A stretch of 64,000 bases of DNA from Flavipsychrobacter stenotrophus (GCF_002954265.1 NZ_PPSL01000002.1:496001-560000); one strand, 5' to 3'; shown: positions 45,185 through 56,197, counted from the stretch's first letter. Notes: generated by a model from the letters alone, not told the origin. Numbers and translations are program-made.

Positions 45185-45421
45185 TTACTTTACGTGTTCT
45201 TCAAGATAGGCAACTGCCTGACCTACTGTAGTAATGGTCTCAGCCTGCTCATCGGGGATCGATATGTTGAATTCTTTTTCGAATTCCATGATCAATTCTA
45301 CTGTATCCAGAGAATCTGCTCCGAGGTCGTTAGTAAAACTAGCTTCCGGAGTTACTTCAGACTCATCTACACCCAGTTTGTCTACGATGATTTTCTTAAC
45401 GCGATTTGCAATTTCAGACAT
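45185..45421 (-). CDS. acpP: Acyl carrier protein
   Basis: 78 residues, the usual length. Carries fatty-acid intermediates on a phosphopantetheine attached to Ser37 in the motif [12 protein letters not shown]. The acidic second helix ([16 protein letters not shown]) is present. The ATG at 45421 gives [18 protein letters not shown]; a longer frame would add 40 unrelated residues. First gene of the acpP-fabF-rnc group. Confidence 0.97.
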   Translation of the reverse strand: MSEIANRVKKIIVDKLGVDESEVTPEASFTNDLGADSLDTVELIMEFEKEFNISIPDEQAETITTVGQAVAYLEEHVK

Positions 45422-45445
45422 AATAGTGTTTTTAAATTTTTGTTG

Positions 45446-45453
45446 CAAAATTA
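45446..45453 (-). promoter_or_regulatory. acpP promoter, -7 element
   Basis: TAATTTTG on the minus strand, matching TAnnTTTG, 24 bp before the ATG. No clear -33 box. Confidence 0.5.
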
Positions 45454-45912
45454 TACTTTTTAGGATAACGAGAAAGGAATAATTTTTATTTCGGGAATCT
45501 TTTTTTTGTATGTGATAAATCGAAATGCAATTGCATCGCATTCAGCACATGTTCCTTCCACTTAATTTTCCATTAACATATCCATACTCTACTACTTATT
45601 CATTTTATCTTTTAAACCAACGAAACCCTTACCCAATATACATTACAGCATTACCACTTTGCTAACACACAGATCATTTTACCCATAGCTCCTGCTAATA
45701 ATGCACGGCAAAATACCACATATTCCGGACATAACGCTACTAAGTGTTCTTCCTCATAAAACTAAGAAAAAAAAATACTTATTTCCAAATATTTTGAAGA
45801 TAAATAGATAGCTCAGGCTTGTTTTAAATACACTAGTAAGTATAATGAAGCATTTATTGAATTCCAGACATTCGTGCATCAAGCATCCAGAATACCTATT
45901 GAGATAAAGTAA
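45454..45912. other. Gene-free gap between acpP and tamB
   Basis: About 460 bases, A/T-rich, with no open frame or repeat I can support. The acpP -7 element lies to its left and the tamB promoter to its right. Confidence 0.4.
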
Positions 45913-45943
45913 TTGAAGAGGTAGTTTTAACTGCGTACTTTTA
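45913..45943 (+). promoter_or_regulatory. tamB promoter
   Basis: TTG (45913-45915), 20-bp spacer, TACTTTTA (45936-45943). An inverted word, GTTATTCG/CGAATAAC, then lies between it and the ATG at 45990. Confidence 0.55.
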
Positions 45944-45989
45944 CGTTATTCGTAGTTGGCATGGATTTTATACCCGAATAACTACACAG

Positions 45990-48900
45990 ATGCGTAAAGT
46001 ATTAAAAATCAGCCTTTATATAGTCGGGAGCATACTACTTGTATTGCTTCTGGCTATAGCTGCGCTGAATACACCATGGGGACAGAACTTTGTAAGAGGT
46101 AAAGCAGAGGCATTTTTACAAAAGAAACTAAAAACAGAAGTACGCATAGGCCACCTGGGATATGGGCTGCCGAAATTCATTGTACTCAATGACGTATTTC
46201 TACGTGATCGGGCAAAAGATACCTTACTATCTGTACATACATTGAAGATAGACCTGGCCATGCTACAGTTGCTGCACAAGAAGCTGGATGTGCAACTACT
46301 AGTACTTAATGGTGTTCATACGCATATATACCGTAATCAACCCGACACCAACTTCAATTTTACCTACATCATAGATGCATTTGCCGGAAAGCCCAAAGAA
46401 GCAAAGCCTAAAGAAGAGACAAGGGAGAAAGACACCACATCATCATTTGCGATAAGTATAGACAAAGTAAAGATCGATGACATACACGCCCGCTATGATG
46501 ACTATACTGGCGGTACTATTCTGGCGGTGAATCTTGAGCATCTTGCCTTGCAAATGAAGAAGCTGGACATTGATGCCATGCTCTTTCATATAAAAGATCT
46601 GGAAGTATCGGGCCTGCAAACATCGTTTACTCAAGATACCTCTTACCTGCCACCATCGCCAAAAAGCAATAAGAAAGCAAAATTGCAGCTTATAGCAGAT
46701 AACGTGCACCTGGAGCGCATCAACTTCAACTACAACGACGACCTGAATAAGCTATTGTTCGCACTTAATCTTGGCGACCTGCAACTGGAGCTGAAGAAAT
46801 TTGACCTGGGCGACAACAGCATTGACATCAATAAACTCGCTATCAACAACACGGCTGCTACCCTATTGTTTGGTAAACACAGCGATGCACCGGGCATTGT
46901 AGATACCATAGCAAAACAAGATTCAATTAAGGGATGGCTTGTAAAAGCCGGCAATGTAGACCTGGGCGGACTGGCATTTAAGATGGACAATGAGAATATG
47001 CCAAAAGTAAAAAAGGGCATTGACTACAGTCACCTAAACATTAAGGGACTAGCACTAAACCTGAACAACCTCAGATACACTTCAGACAGCATATCGGGCA
47101 ACATAAAGCATCTTGCGGTGAAGGAACAAAGTGGCGTAGATGTACAGGAGCTAAAGACCGCATTTAATTACAACCAACAAGGCGCTACACTTAAAGACCT
47201 TTACCTGCTTACTCCACATACTGTAATTAAAGATCACCTGGAAGTACACTATGCCTCATTGAAAGCACTGAAGAACGACCTGGGTAATATGCACTTGAAT
47301 GTAGACCTCAGCAAGAGTATTGTAGGTTTTGAGGACATTCTAGTATTTGCGCCACAGCTGATAGAACAAGACATTTTCAAAAAATATCCCAAAGCCCAGG
47401 TAAGGCTGGATGCACGCATAAATGGCCCGCTCAATAATATGAACATAGCACGACTATATGTGCTGAGCATGAACAACACTGAGATAGAGTTAAACGGCAA
47501 AATGACAGGGCTGCCTGAATCAAAAAACCTTCGCTATAACTTCCATATAACCAAGTTGCAGTCATCGCGAAAGGAAGTGGAGGATTTTGTACCTGCTTCG
47601 GCATTGGAATCTGTGAGAGTACCTGACAGATTTGGGCTCACGGGTAATGTATCGGGCACAATAAAAGACTATACCACCGATGTAATGATAGTGAGTACCG
47701 ATGGTACGGCTTATGTAAAGGGAACGCTGGCTATGTCTGCCGGCAAAGGGAAAGAGCGATACGACATGTTGGTGCAGACCAATAAGCTAAACATTGGCCG
47801 CATCCTTAAAAAAGATACACTACTGGGTGAAGTCTCCGCCGCAATTACCGCGAAAGGAACAGGGTTTGATGTAAAGACAATGAACACTGCCGTGCATGGT
47901 GCTATAGGTAGTGCATACGCTAAAAACTACATGTACCACGACATTGTGTTCAATGGCAACGTAAACCAGTCGAAAGGCAACCTAACCCTATCTTCTGCAG
48001 ATAAAAACCTGCGCCTACACATGAAGGGCTCGGGAGATTTCAGCAAAAAAGATATTGCTATAAAGGCAGACATACAACTTGACAGTATAGACCTGCAGGC
48101 TTTGAAACTGTACAAGACAGAACTAAGGGCAAGAGGCACCATACACGCAGATTTCCCTGTATTGAATCCCGACTACCCGGTAGGCACATTTACATGGACC
48201 AAACCGATCATCAATGCAGATGGCAAAAGATACTACCTGGATAGCATGTATGTGATCTCTGCTCCTGACGCCACGAAGGGACAGGATATAACCGCATACT
48301 TTGATGTATTGAGTGCAAAGATCACGGGGAAGACACCATTATCAAAGGTTGGCTCAATAATAAGCAACAGAATAAGTCAGAAATACACACCACCGGTAGC
48401 AGATACATCGGCCATAATTCTGTTCAACTCAACTACTAACACGGCAATCAACACGCCACCTAAAGACACTACAACACTACCTGCTGAATATAACCTGAAA
48501 CTAACGGCAAGCCTGGTAGACAAACCAATGTTGCATAGCATCATTCCGGGGTTAACCGAATTTGATTCAATAAGAATAGATGGCGATCTGAATGAAAGTA
48601 GCTTACAAATGAAAGTGGAGATACCAAGACTGGTGTACGGAAGCAATACCATCAATAATGGTTTAGTAACGGTATATGGAACAGACTCCGCATTCATCTA
48701 TAAAGTAACGGTTGACAAGATATCGAGCGGAAGACTGGGATTGTATTACGCGGACCTGCACGGCAACGTAGAGCAGAACATGATAACAGCTAATTTTACT
48801 GTGGCAGATTCACTAAAGAAGGAACGATTTGCACTGGCAGCGGGAATGGCAAAGGAGGGCAACCTGCAAGTAATATCATTAAAGCAAGGCATGAAGCTGA

Positions 48901-51059
48901 ACTATAAGACATGGGAAGTAAAACCTGAGAATAGGATAGTGTTGACGACCGGAGGATATTATATACAGAACTTTGAGGTAAGCAGTGCCGGACAATATAT
49001 CAAGGCTAATAGCGAAACACCGTCGGCAGACGCAGTGCTGAAAATAGACATCACCAACTTCTTACTCTCTAACATAACCGGCATAGCTAACGCAGGCGAT
49101 ACTGTGCTTGCCAACGGCGTACTTGGCGCAGCGGTAACTATGCAAAAGACACAGGCAGGCGGACAGGAAATAACGGGCGACCTGGCAATATTTGACCTCT
49201 CTGTAATGGGTGACACATTGGGGAACCTTAAGGCTCTTGTTAATAATAAAGCCAAAAATGTGCTGGATGCCAAGGTGACCCTTAACGGACATGAGAATGA
49301 TATAGCAATAAACGGCGCTTACTATCTGGAGAAAAAAGACGGTAATGATTTTGACATGACCGTTGATATGAAGGCGCTATCGGCAAAGAGTTTTGAAGGG
49401 CTGGCTATGGGTAATGTGCGCAACAGCACCGGTTTTGTGAGAGGCGAACTGAAGCTTACCGGAACGACAGTGTACCCTAAAGTGAACGGGCAAATAAAGA
49501 CCGATAATCTAAGGACTACCATATCTACACTAAATTCCAATTTTAAGTTTCCGGCAGAAACAATCAAATTTGGTGGAGATGTCATCACCTTCAATAAGTT
49601 CAACATACTGGACAGCCCTGACAATAAAGCAACTATAGATGGCACCGTGAACATGCATGAACTGACCAACCCGGAAATGGACCTGCACATCAACGCGAAG
49701 AACTGGCGGGCTGTTCACTCTTCCGCAAAAGACAATAAGGTATTTTACGGAGACCTTGTAATTACAACCAACCTCGATATTAGCGGTACTCCATCGGCAC
49801 CAACTGTGGATGGCAGTCTGAATATACTGAAGGGCACCAACCTTACCATTGTTACCCCGGAAAAGAATCCTGAAATAGAAAGCAGGAAGGGTATAGTGAA
49901 ATTTGTAAATGGCAGAGACAACGGAAGGGAAAATCTATTGATACCCAAGAAAAAAGACACAACTGCAAAACGCAAGCTAGCCAAAGGATCTGACATAAAT
50001 GTGAATGTGCTGGTAGATAAGAATGCTCAGTTCAGCCTGATCATTGACCAGGCCAACGGAGACTTCCTGAGTGTACGTGGTGACGCTTCACTGAATGCAT
50101 CTGTAGCACGTAATGGCACCATTGCCCTTACCGGCAACTATGCCCTGCATGACGGTAATTACCAGTTCAGTTACAACTTCATCAAGCGTAAATTTAAGAT
50201 CAAAGACGGCAGTACCATCATCTTTGCAGGAGACCCTGTAAATGGTACTAACATGGACATAACCGCTGTATATGAAGCTGTAGTACCCCCGTATGACCTG
50301 GTGCAAAGGCAGGTGGATGAAGCATCGCTCAACTACTACAAGCAACGCATACCATTCGACATAGAGCTCTATCTAAAGGGACAGGTATTAAGACCCGGCA
50401 TAAGCTTCAATGTTGCGCTACCGGACAATAAGGTATATCCATTGTCATCTGATAAGATAGAATTGATACAAGGCAAATTAACCCAGTTGCGCACAGACAC
50501 ATCTGAACTTAACAAACAGGTATTTGCAGTGCTGATTTTGAACCGATTTGTATCAGACGACCCATTCAAATCAAACGCATCATCAAGCGCAACATTTACG
50601 GCACTGCAAAGTGTGAGCACATTTATAGGAGAACAGCTGAACCAGGCTGCCGGCAAGCTAGTGAAGGGTGTGGACCTTTCGGTGGACCTTGCCACGTCTG
50701 AAGATTATACTACAGGAGACCTGCGCCAACGTACAGATCTTAATGTAGCCGCATCGAAGCGATTACTGGACGACAGACTAAAACTTACTGTAGGCAACAA
50801 CTTTGAACTGGAAGGTCCACAAACAAATAATCAGCAAACCAGCTATGTGCCTACCAACCTGGCCGCAGACTATCTATTATCAGCAGATGGTCGCTACACA
50901 GTACGTGGGTATCGCCGGGCATATGACCAGGGTGTGATACAGGGCTTTGTGACGGAAACCGGTGTAAACTTTATTGTAAGTCTTGACTACAACAAATTTA
51001 AAACCGTATTTAAGAAAAAGAAGGCGAGAACAGCCGCTGATACTACACGAATTAATTAA
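45990..51059 (+). CDS. tamB: Translocation and assembly module protein TamB
   Basis: 1689 residues. One N-terminal membrane segment (LYIVGSILLVLLLAIAAL, about 9-26) is followed by AsmA-like repeats (EVRIGHLGYGLP, LLSVHTLKIDLAML) and then a long beta-helical bridge. The C-terminal TamB domain (about 1350-1689) holds GNYALHDGNYQFSY and ends near the barrel partner site. TamB-like proteins span the periplasm and carry phospholipids or help insert outer-membrane proteins. It is directly followed by tamL (6 bp gap), so the two form an operon. Confidence 0.93.
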   Translation: MRKVLKISLYIVGSILLVLLLAIAALNTPWGQNFVRGKAEAFLQKKLKTEVRIGHLGYGLPKFIVLNDVFLRDRAKDTLLSVHTLKIDLAMLQLLHKKLDVQLLVLNGVHTHIYRNQPDTNFNFTYIIDAFAGKPKEAKPKEETREKDTTSSFAISIDKVKIDDIHARYDDYTGGTILAVNLEHLALQMKKLDIDAMLFHIKDLEVSGLQTSFTQDTSYLPPSPKSNKKAKLQLIADNVHLERINFNYNDDLNKLLFALNLGDLQLELKKFDLGDNSIDINKLAINNTAATLLFGKHSDAPGIVDTIAKQDSIKGWLVKAGNVDLGGLAFKMDNENMPKVKKGIDYSHLNIKGLALNLNNLRYTSDSISGNIKHLAVKEQSGVDVQELKTAFNYNQQGATLKDLYLLTPHTVIKDHLEVHYASLKALKNDLGNMHLNVDLSKSIVGFEDILVFAPQLIEQDIFKKYPKAQVRLDARINGPLNNMNIARLYVLSMNNTEIELNGKMTGLPESKNLRYNFHITKLQSSRKEVEDFVPASALESVRVPDRFGLTGNVSGTIKDYTTDVMIVSTDGTAYVKGTLAMSAGKGKERYDMLVQTNKLNIGRILKKDTLLGEVSAAITAKGTGFDVKTMNTAVHGAIGSAYAKNYMYHDIVFNGNVNQSKGNLTLSSADKNLRLHMKGSGDFSKKDIAIKADIQLDSIDLQALKLYKTELRARGTIHADFPVLNPDYPVGTFTWTKPIINADGKRYYLDSMYVISAPDATKGQDITAYFDVLSAKITGKTPLSKVGSIISNRISQKYTPPVADTSAIILFNSTTNTAINTPPKDTTTLPAEYNLKLTASLVDKPMLHSIIPGLTEFDSIRIDGDLNESSLQMKVEIPRLVYGSNTINNGLVTVYGTDSAFIYKVTVDKISSGRLGLYYADLHGNVEQNMITANFTVADSLKKERFALAAGMAKEGNLQVISLKQGMKLNYKTWEVKPENRIVLTTGGYYIQNFEVSSAGQYIKANSETPSADAVLKIDITNFLLSNITGIANAGDTVLANGVLGAAVTMQKTQAGGQEITGDLAIFDLSVMGDTLGNLKALVNNKAKNVLDAKVTLNGHENDIAINGAYYLEKKDGNDFDMTVDMKALSAKSFEGLAMGNVRNSTGFVRGELKLTGTTVYPKVNGQIKTDNLRTTISTLNSNFKFPAETIKFGGDVITFNKFNILDSPDNKATIDGTVNMHELTNPEMDLHINAKNWRAVHSSAKDNKVFYGDLVITTNLDISGTPSAPTVDGSLNILKGTNLTIVTPEKNPEIESRKGIVKFVNGRDNGRENLLIPKKKDTTAKRKLAKGSDINVNVLVDKNAQFSLIIDQANGDFLSVRGDASLNASVARNGTIALTGNYALHDGNYQFSYNFIKRKFKIKDGSTIIFAGDPVNGTNMDITAVYEAVVPPYDLVQRQVDEASLNYYKQRIPFDIELYLKGQVLRPGISFNVALPDNKVYPLSSDKIELIQGKLTQLRTDTSELNKQVFAVLILNRFVSDDPFKSNASSSATFTALQSVSTFIGEQLNQAAGKLVKGVDLSVDLATSEDYTTGDLRQRTDLNVAASKRLLDDRLKLTVGNNFELEGPQTNNQQTSYVPTNLAADYLLSADGRYTVRGYRRAYDQGVIQGFVTETGVNFIVSLDYNKFKTVFKKKKARTAADTTRIN

Positions 51060-51065
51060 GACACC

Positions 51066-53357
51066 ATGCCATTGCGACGAATATATATCCTATTGTCCAC
51101 CATTATATGCTGCGTGCTGATATCGTCATGCAGCAACAGCCGACATCTGGCCGAAGGTGAGAGCCTGTTCATTGGCAGCAAGGTGCATATAAAAGACTTT
51201 TCGGGCAAAAAGAGCGAGCGCAAGCTTCTGGTAAAAGATCTGCAGGAACAGGTAAGACCGCGCCCCAACAAAAAATCGTTCGGAATAAGATTGAAACTTA
51301 GTATTTATAACCTTGCAGGTGAGCCGAAAAAGAAGAAAGGTCTGCGCAACTGGATGCGCACAAAAGTAGGCGAACCACCAATTATGGGCAGTAGTGTAAG
51401 AACTGCAGCCAATAATGCACTGGTAGAAAACTATATGGAAAACAGAGGTTATTTCACTGCTAAGGTAAAATCGGACCTCGTGGTAAATAAAAAGAAAAAA
51501 TCTACTCTTATTATCGACCTGTCGGCAGGCAACCAATATTTTATTGACAGCGTTACCTTCAGACAAGATTCGTCGGAGATAGCAAAGGACATAGCGGCGA
51601 ACTTTTCTGAATCTTTATTAAAACCCGGAGTACCCTATAATCTTACTTTGATCAAAGCGGAACGCATACGCATAGACCGCATGCTAAAAGAAAAGGGATA
51701 TTTCTATTTTAGCCCCGACTATTTACTGATCGTGGCGGATACCGGAATTGGCGAGAACAAGATACATGCAAGGGTACAATTAAAACACAGAGAAATACCG
51801 CCGGAAGTATATGCAAAGTACACCATCAACGATATATACATCTATGCCAATTACCGCCTGCAGGGAAACAAGCAAGATACTAATGTAGCCAACCGGGTAC
51901 AGGTGGATGATTACTATGTAATTGACCAGAAAAAGAAATTCAAGCCCGAGATATTTTCGCAGGCAATGATCTTTGAAAAAGGTGATCTGTATAGCATGGA
52001 TGATCAGAATAAATCACTAAGCCGACTGGTGAATATGGGTACTTTCAAGTTTGTGAAGAACAGGTTTGACCCTATTGGTGATTCGCTGCTAGATGTATAC
52101 TATTACCTTACACCCTATCCCAAAAAATCACTTCGTTTTGAAATAGGTGGATTGACACAAAATGATAACCGGGCAGGCACAAGAGGTACGGTAAGCTGGA
52201 AAAACCGCAATACCTTCAGAGGAGCGGAGGAACTACTCTTTAAGATCAACGGCGGCTTTGAAGCACAGTATAGTGGAGCACAGAAACGTCCGAATATATA
52301 CAGCTTTGGCTCGGAGGTCAACCTTTCTTTCCCCCGCTTTGTTGTGCCTATCGGCAGCATACAGACACAAAGCCAATACCTGCCACATACACTGATAAAG
52401 CTGAAGTATCGTTACGAATTTCAATCGGAGTTGCTGCGCATCAACTCTTATACCGCATCCTACGGCTACAACTGGAAAGAAGGACCAAGAAAAGAGCACC
52501 AGTTCTTTCCTATCAACTTTACTTATGTAAAAACAGATAGCCTGAACAGAGAAAATGTAGGGCGATTGCTTTATGGCAACCTGATATTTGATGGTATCAT
52601 TGTTGGCCCTACCTATGAATTTACCTATAACTCGCAGGTAGGTACACAAAAGAAACATGCCATCTATTTTGACGGATTGATAGACCTCTCAGGCAACATA
52701 CTCGGTATAGCGGAAAATGCAGACTATGCCAGCAACCCTAAAAAGCTCTTCGGACAAACGTATGCACAGTATATAAAGTTGGTGCCCGATTTCAGGTATT
52801 ACTTCCGCGCATCAGGGACTACGAATTTTGCAACCCGACTGATGGCCGGTCTGGGTGTGCCATACGGCAACTCCAGCCAGCTGCCCAATATCAAGCAGTT
52901 CTGGGCGGGTGGCAATAGTGATCTTAGAGGATTTGCATCGCGACTGGCAGGACCGGGAACCTTTAACGCCACTAACCGTACTGATAATACCAGCTACATA
53001 CAAACGCTCGGCGATATAAAACTGGAAGCAAACTTAGAGGTAAGGCAGACCCTTTACAAATTCCTGAACGGAGCCTTGTTTATGGATGCCGGTAACGTAT
53101 GGCTATACAGGGAAAACGCCACCTACCCGGGCGGAAAATTCACCAACAATTTCTATAAAGAGTTTAATGCTAACGTTGGTGCCGGTCTGCGTTTCGACTT
53201 TAAGATACTGGTGCTCCGCCTTGATCTGGGTATGCCAATTCGCAAAGCATGGTTGCCGGAGAATGATAGATGGGTATTTGACAAGATCGCATTTAGCAAT
53301 AGCCAGTGGCGCAGAGAAAACCTGATACTAAATATTGCGATCGGATATCCGTTCTAG
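51066..53357 (+). CDS. tamL: TamL: lipoprotein BamA/TamA-family outer membrane protein
   Basis: 763 residues. Unlike proteobacterial TamA, it has a lipoprotein signal (CVLISSC, Cys22), as in Flavobacterium TamL. POTRA domains occupy about residues 30-380 (ENYMENRGYFTAKVKSDL, RLVNMGTFKFVKNRFDPI). The C-terminal Omp85 barrel includes FWAGGNSDLRGFASR, the conserved loop 6 form, and ends in RRENLILNIAIGYPF. It partners with TamB and sits in the outer membrane. Confidence 0.92.
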   Translation: MPLRRIYILLSTIICCVLISSCSNSRHLAEGESLFIGSKVHIKDFSGKKSERKLLVKDLQEQVRPRPNKKSFGIRLKLSIYNLAGEPKKKKGLRNWMRTKVGEPPIMGSSVRTAANNALVENYMENRGYFTAKVKSDLVVNKKKKSTLIIDLSAGNQYFIDSVTFRQDSSEIAKDIAANFSESLLKPGVPYNLTLIKAERIRIDRMLKEKGYFYFSPDYLLIVADTGIGENKIHARVQLKHREIPPEVYAKYTINDIYIYANYRLQGNKQDTNVANRVQVDDYYVIDQKKKFKPEIFSQAMIFEKGDLYSMDDQNKSLSRLVNMGTFKFVKNRFDPIGDSLLDVYYYLTPYPKKSLRFEIGGLTQNDNRAGTRGTVSWKNRNTFRGAEELLFKINGGFEAQYSGAQKRPNIYSFGSEVNLSFPRFVVPIGSIQTQSQYLPHTLIKLKYRYEFQSELLRINSYTASYGYNWKEGPRKEHQFFPINFTYVKTDSLNRENVGRLLYGNLIFDGIIVGPTYEFTYNSQVGTQKKHAIYFDGLIDLSGNILGIAENADYASNPKKLFGQTYAQYIKLVPDFRYYFRASGTTNFATRLMAGLGVPYGNSSQLPNIKQFWAGGNSDLRGFASRLAGPGTFNATNRTDNTSYIQTLGDIKLEANLEVRQTLYKFLNGALFMDAGNVWLYRENATYPGGKFTNNFYKEFNANVGAGLRFDFKILVLRLDLGMPIRKAWLPENDRWVFDKIAFSNSQWRRENLILNIAIGYPF

Positions 53358-53473
53358 TCATGTTGCCATTTGGGTTATGACGGTTCACGCAAAGAACGTG
53401 GAGTATCTTTTTGAGAGCGCGAAGATGTTGTTAGAGCTCATTTAACCGAAAGTAAGAAAGGGTATGCTCATTA

Positions 53474-54697
53474 CTACTTCTGTTTCCACAATAAGCTACC
53501 ATCTCCATAGCTAAGGAATCGAAAATCATGAGCCATTGCATAGCCGTAGACCTTACGCCAGTTCTCGCCTATAAGTGCAGATACCAGTAAAAGAAGCGTG
53601 CTTTGAGGCTGATGAAAATTAGTTACCAGGCCATCTATTATTCTGAATGTATAACCTGGTGCAATGAGTATGCGGGTGCGGGTTACTATCTTATTGGTGC
53701 CATTGACAGCCATGTGATTTAATAAAGCATTTAGCGCTTCTTCTTTAGGACATGGATCAGTTATCTCATACGCATCCCATTGGTTAATGGCAATACCTTC
53801 CATGTCAACTGCCATACCTTTAAACAGCTTACACCCTATCCAGTAAAGGCTTTCAAGGGTACGCAAGGAGGTAGTACCAACGGCCACTATCTTATTATCA
53901 CCATGCTGCAGTAATTGCTGAATAGTGCTTGCATTTACCTCTATCCACTCAGCATGCATATCATGCTCCTGCATGGTCTCGCTCTTCACCGGCTTAAATG
54001 TACCAGCACCGACGTGTAGCGTAACAAATGCTTTATCTACATCCTTTGCCGCAAGTTCATTCATTACAGCATCTGTAAAATGAAGCCCTGCTGTAGGTGC
54101 GGCTACACTTCCCTCATCTTTCGCAAATATGGTCTGGTATCTTTCCTCATCTTTTACATCGGCCAGTCGATTTAGATACGGCGGCAATGGCACCTTACCT
54201 GCATGATGCAATACTTCGGCAAATGTCATATCCGGGTTGTCCCAGTCTAATTGTATGGTATAGTACGACTCACTTTTATTGACCATGGTAGCTGAAAGCG
54301 TGAAGCCGGCTTCGGGACATGGTAACGTCAACGTGATGCTATCTTTCCATTTTTTAGCACTACCCACCAGGCAATTCCACCACACCTGGCCTTTTTGCAG
54401 CATAGCCGTTTGTATGTCGCTATGACTGCTATGTGGTTCCAGGCAGAAGATCTCTATAGCGCCGCCGGTTGGCTTGGCAAATGGCAGGCGGGCATGTACC
54501 ACTTTTGTTTGGTTGAAGACCATCAAAGTGTTGACAGGTATATGGTCGGCCAAATGGGAATAGGTATCTTCCGCTATCTGTCCATTTGTATAGATCAAGA
54601 GCTTTGAGGCATCGCGCTGCTGCAATGGATATTGAGCAATACGTGCATCGGGCAAGTCGTAAGTATAATCTTCAATTCTTAGATTCCTGGGGTGCAT
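53474..54697 (-). CDS. queA: S-adenosylmethionine:tRNA ribosyltransferase-isomerase
   Basis: Transfers and rearranges the ribosyl group of SAM onto preQ1 in tRNA to make epoxyqueuosine. 407 residues. Motifs are DARIAQYPLQQRDASKLL near the start, PPYLNRLADVKDEERYQTIF, SVAAPTAGLHFTD in the middle, HVGAGTFKPV, and TNFHQPQSTLLLLVSALIG near the end. It lies 2 bp downstream of the dNTPase gene and is probably cotranscribed with it. Other queuosine genes are not in the window. Confidence 0.95.
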   Translation of the reverse strand: MHPRNLRIEDYTYDLPDARIAQYPLQQRDASKLLIYTNGQIAEDTYSHLADHIPVNTLMVFNQTKVVHARLPFAKPTGGAIEIFCLEPHSSHSDIQTAMLQKGQVWWNCLVGSAKKWKDSITLTLPCPEAGFTLSATMVNKSESYYTIQLDWDNPDMTFAEVLHHAGKVPLPPYLNRLADVKDEERYQTIFAKDEGSVAAPTAGLHFTDAVMNELAAKDVDKAFVTLHVGAGTFKPVKSETMQEHDMHAEWIEVNASTIQQLLQHGDNKIVAVGTTSLRTLESLYWIGCKLFKGMAVDMEGIAINQWDAYEITDPCPKEEALNALLNHMAVNGTNKIVTRTRILIAPGYTFRIIDGLVTNFHQPQSTLLLLVSALIGENWRKVYGYAMAHDFRFLSYGDGSLLWKQK

Positions 54698-54699
54698 GC

Positions 54700-56094
54700 T
54701 TATTTTATTTCGGGTATGGTGATACCGGTAATTTTTCGATAAAGGTCTATTGCATAGAGGTCGGTCATGCCGCCAATAAAGTCTACAAGACTCTGTATGT
54801 CTTCGTATCGTCTGGTAGGATCGAGTGTTAACGGGAACTGTGGCGACACCAGCCTGATGAGCTTACCGGAACGGCTTTGCTTAGGATATAATATTGCGTG
54901 GACAAACTCTTTCAGCAGCCCGCCAATAATGTTATAACCCGCTATTTCTATCTCTACTACAGAGCGGTAATTATAGATGTACTTTACAGAAAAATTATTG
55001 ATCGCATCTATCAGTTTCGACTCACGTTCAGGCAGGCAATTGAGCAGGTCTTGCTGCAAAGTACCGGCAAGTAACTCTTTCTCATGCTCCATAAACACAT
55101 CAGCCATTTTCTGTATCATCAGGTTGATCCAACTGGCGCGTATGTATTGTACTTTCTGGTTATCGTCATTGATGTTGGCTATCTTCCTTAACACGTAGGC
55201 CTGAGAACCGAAGCCCTCGCCCTCTTCATCAAAGAAAGGCAGGAACAGATCTATAAAGGTCTGCAGCGTTACTATGTGCAACCTGTGTGCATCTTCAAGA
55301 TCAATAACTCTGTAGCAGATATCATCGGCCGCCTCTGTAATATATACATATGGGTGGCGCGCGAAGACCAGGTTATGTCCCTCGATACGAGGTATCTCCA
55401 GCGTTTCAGCTATCTGAACATATGTTGGTATCTCAGAATCAAAAAAGCCGGATTTCTTAGTAGCTATCAACCCAATATGTTTATTAAACCCTTCAAGCGA
55501 AGCGCACGGATATTTTACTATAGATGCTAATGTTGGAAAGCTAAGCCTGTAGCCGCCGGGCTCAGGCTCATTATAATTGTGCGTGAGCACACGAAGTGCA
55601 TTAGAATTACCTTCAAACTTCCTGAAATCCATCAACTGATTCTCGGTTAATGAATCGGTGATCATCGTGCGCATATCGCCTTCCATACCTTCAAAAAAAG
55701 TACGGATCGCGTCTTCGCCGGAGTGACCGAATGGCGGGTTGCCTATGTCGTGGCTTAAACATGCTGATGCAATGACCGAGGCCAGTTCATGACGATAGAA
55801 CTCTCTGAATTCGGTACTATTGCCCGGGTATTTTGCTGCGATGCGCTCCCCTATTGCCTTACCCAGTGAGCGGCCCACAGAAGTCACCTCAAGGCTATGC
55901 GTAAGTCTGTTATGAACAAATACTGAACCGGGCAATGGAAATACCTGTGTCTTATTCTGCAACCTTCTGAATGCAGATGAAAAGATAATTCGGTCATAAT
56001 CTCTCTGGAACGGATTACGCACCGGATCGTATGTTCTGCCCTTCACTTCGCGCTCACCTGTTCTCCGGTCTGTATATAACGTCTCCCATTTCAT
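54700..56094 (-). CDS. Deoxynucleoside triphosphate triphosphohydrolase (dGTPase-like)
   Basis: 464 residues, HD superfamily. Removes triphosphate from dNTPs and helps set dNTP levels. The HD metal ligands lie in RLTHSLEV (His66), LSHDIGNPPFGHSG (His115, Asp116; His124 follows) and a later Asp in TEAADDICYRVIDLED. The opening SSAFRRLQNKTQVFPL is typical. An ATG at 56094 is preferred over an in-frame TTG at 56112. First gene of a pair with queA. Confidence 0.92.
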   Translation of the reverse strand: MKWETLYTDRRTGEREVKGRTYDPVRNPFQRDYDRIIFSSAFRRLQNKTQVFPLPGSVFVHNRLTHSLEVTSVGRSLGKAIGERIAAKYPGNSTEFREFYRHELASVIASACLSHDIGNPPFGHSGEDAIRTFFEGMEGDMRTMITDSLTENQLMDFRKFEGNSNALRVLTHNYNEPEPGGYRLSFPTLASIVKYPCASLEGFNKHIGLIATKKSGFFDSEIPTYVQIAETLEIPRIEGHNLVFARHPYVYITEAADDICYRVIDLEDAHRLHIVTLQTFIDLFLPFFDEEGEGFGSQAYVLRKIANINDDNQKVQYIRASWINLMIQKMADVFMEHEKELLAGTLQQDLLNCLPERESKLIDAINNFSVKYIYNYRSVVEIEIAGYNIIGGLLKEFVHAILYPKQSRSGKLIRLVSPQFPLTLDPTRRYEDIQSLVDFIGGMTDLYAIDLYRKITGITIPEIK

Positions 56095-56140
56095 GCTGTA
56101 AAGATGCGACAATGCAGGGAATAATAGAAAACAACACTTT

Positions 56141-56170
56141 TTGATTCATTGAAGAATATATTTATATTTA
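56141..56170 (+). promoter_or_regulatory. Promoter of the DUF6159-like gene
   Basis: TTG (56141-56143), 19-bp spacer, TATATTTA (56163-56170), 28 bp before the ATG. Confidence 0.55.
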
Positions 56171-56197
56171 CTACCTAAACAATAAACACTACCTATT

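Noticed and set aside
45422-45541. 40-residue extension of AcpP
   Set aside because: Acyl carrier proteins start at MSEIANR. The extension covers the likely promoter.
45944-45981. Operator for tamB (GTTATTCG/CGAATAAC inverted word)
   Set aside because: Eight bp with an 18-bp gap can occur by chance in A/T-rich DNA, and no second copy supports it.
53358-53473. Small gene or repeat between tamL and queA
   Set aside because: There is a CACGCAAAG-like string, but only one copy and no open frame of note.
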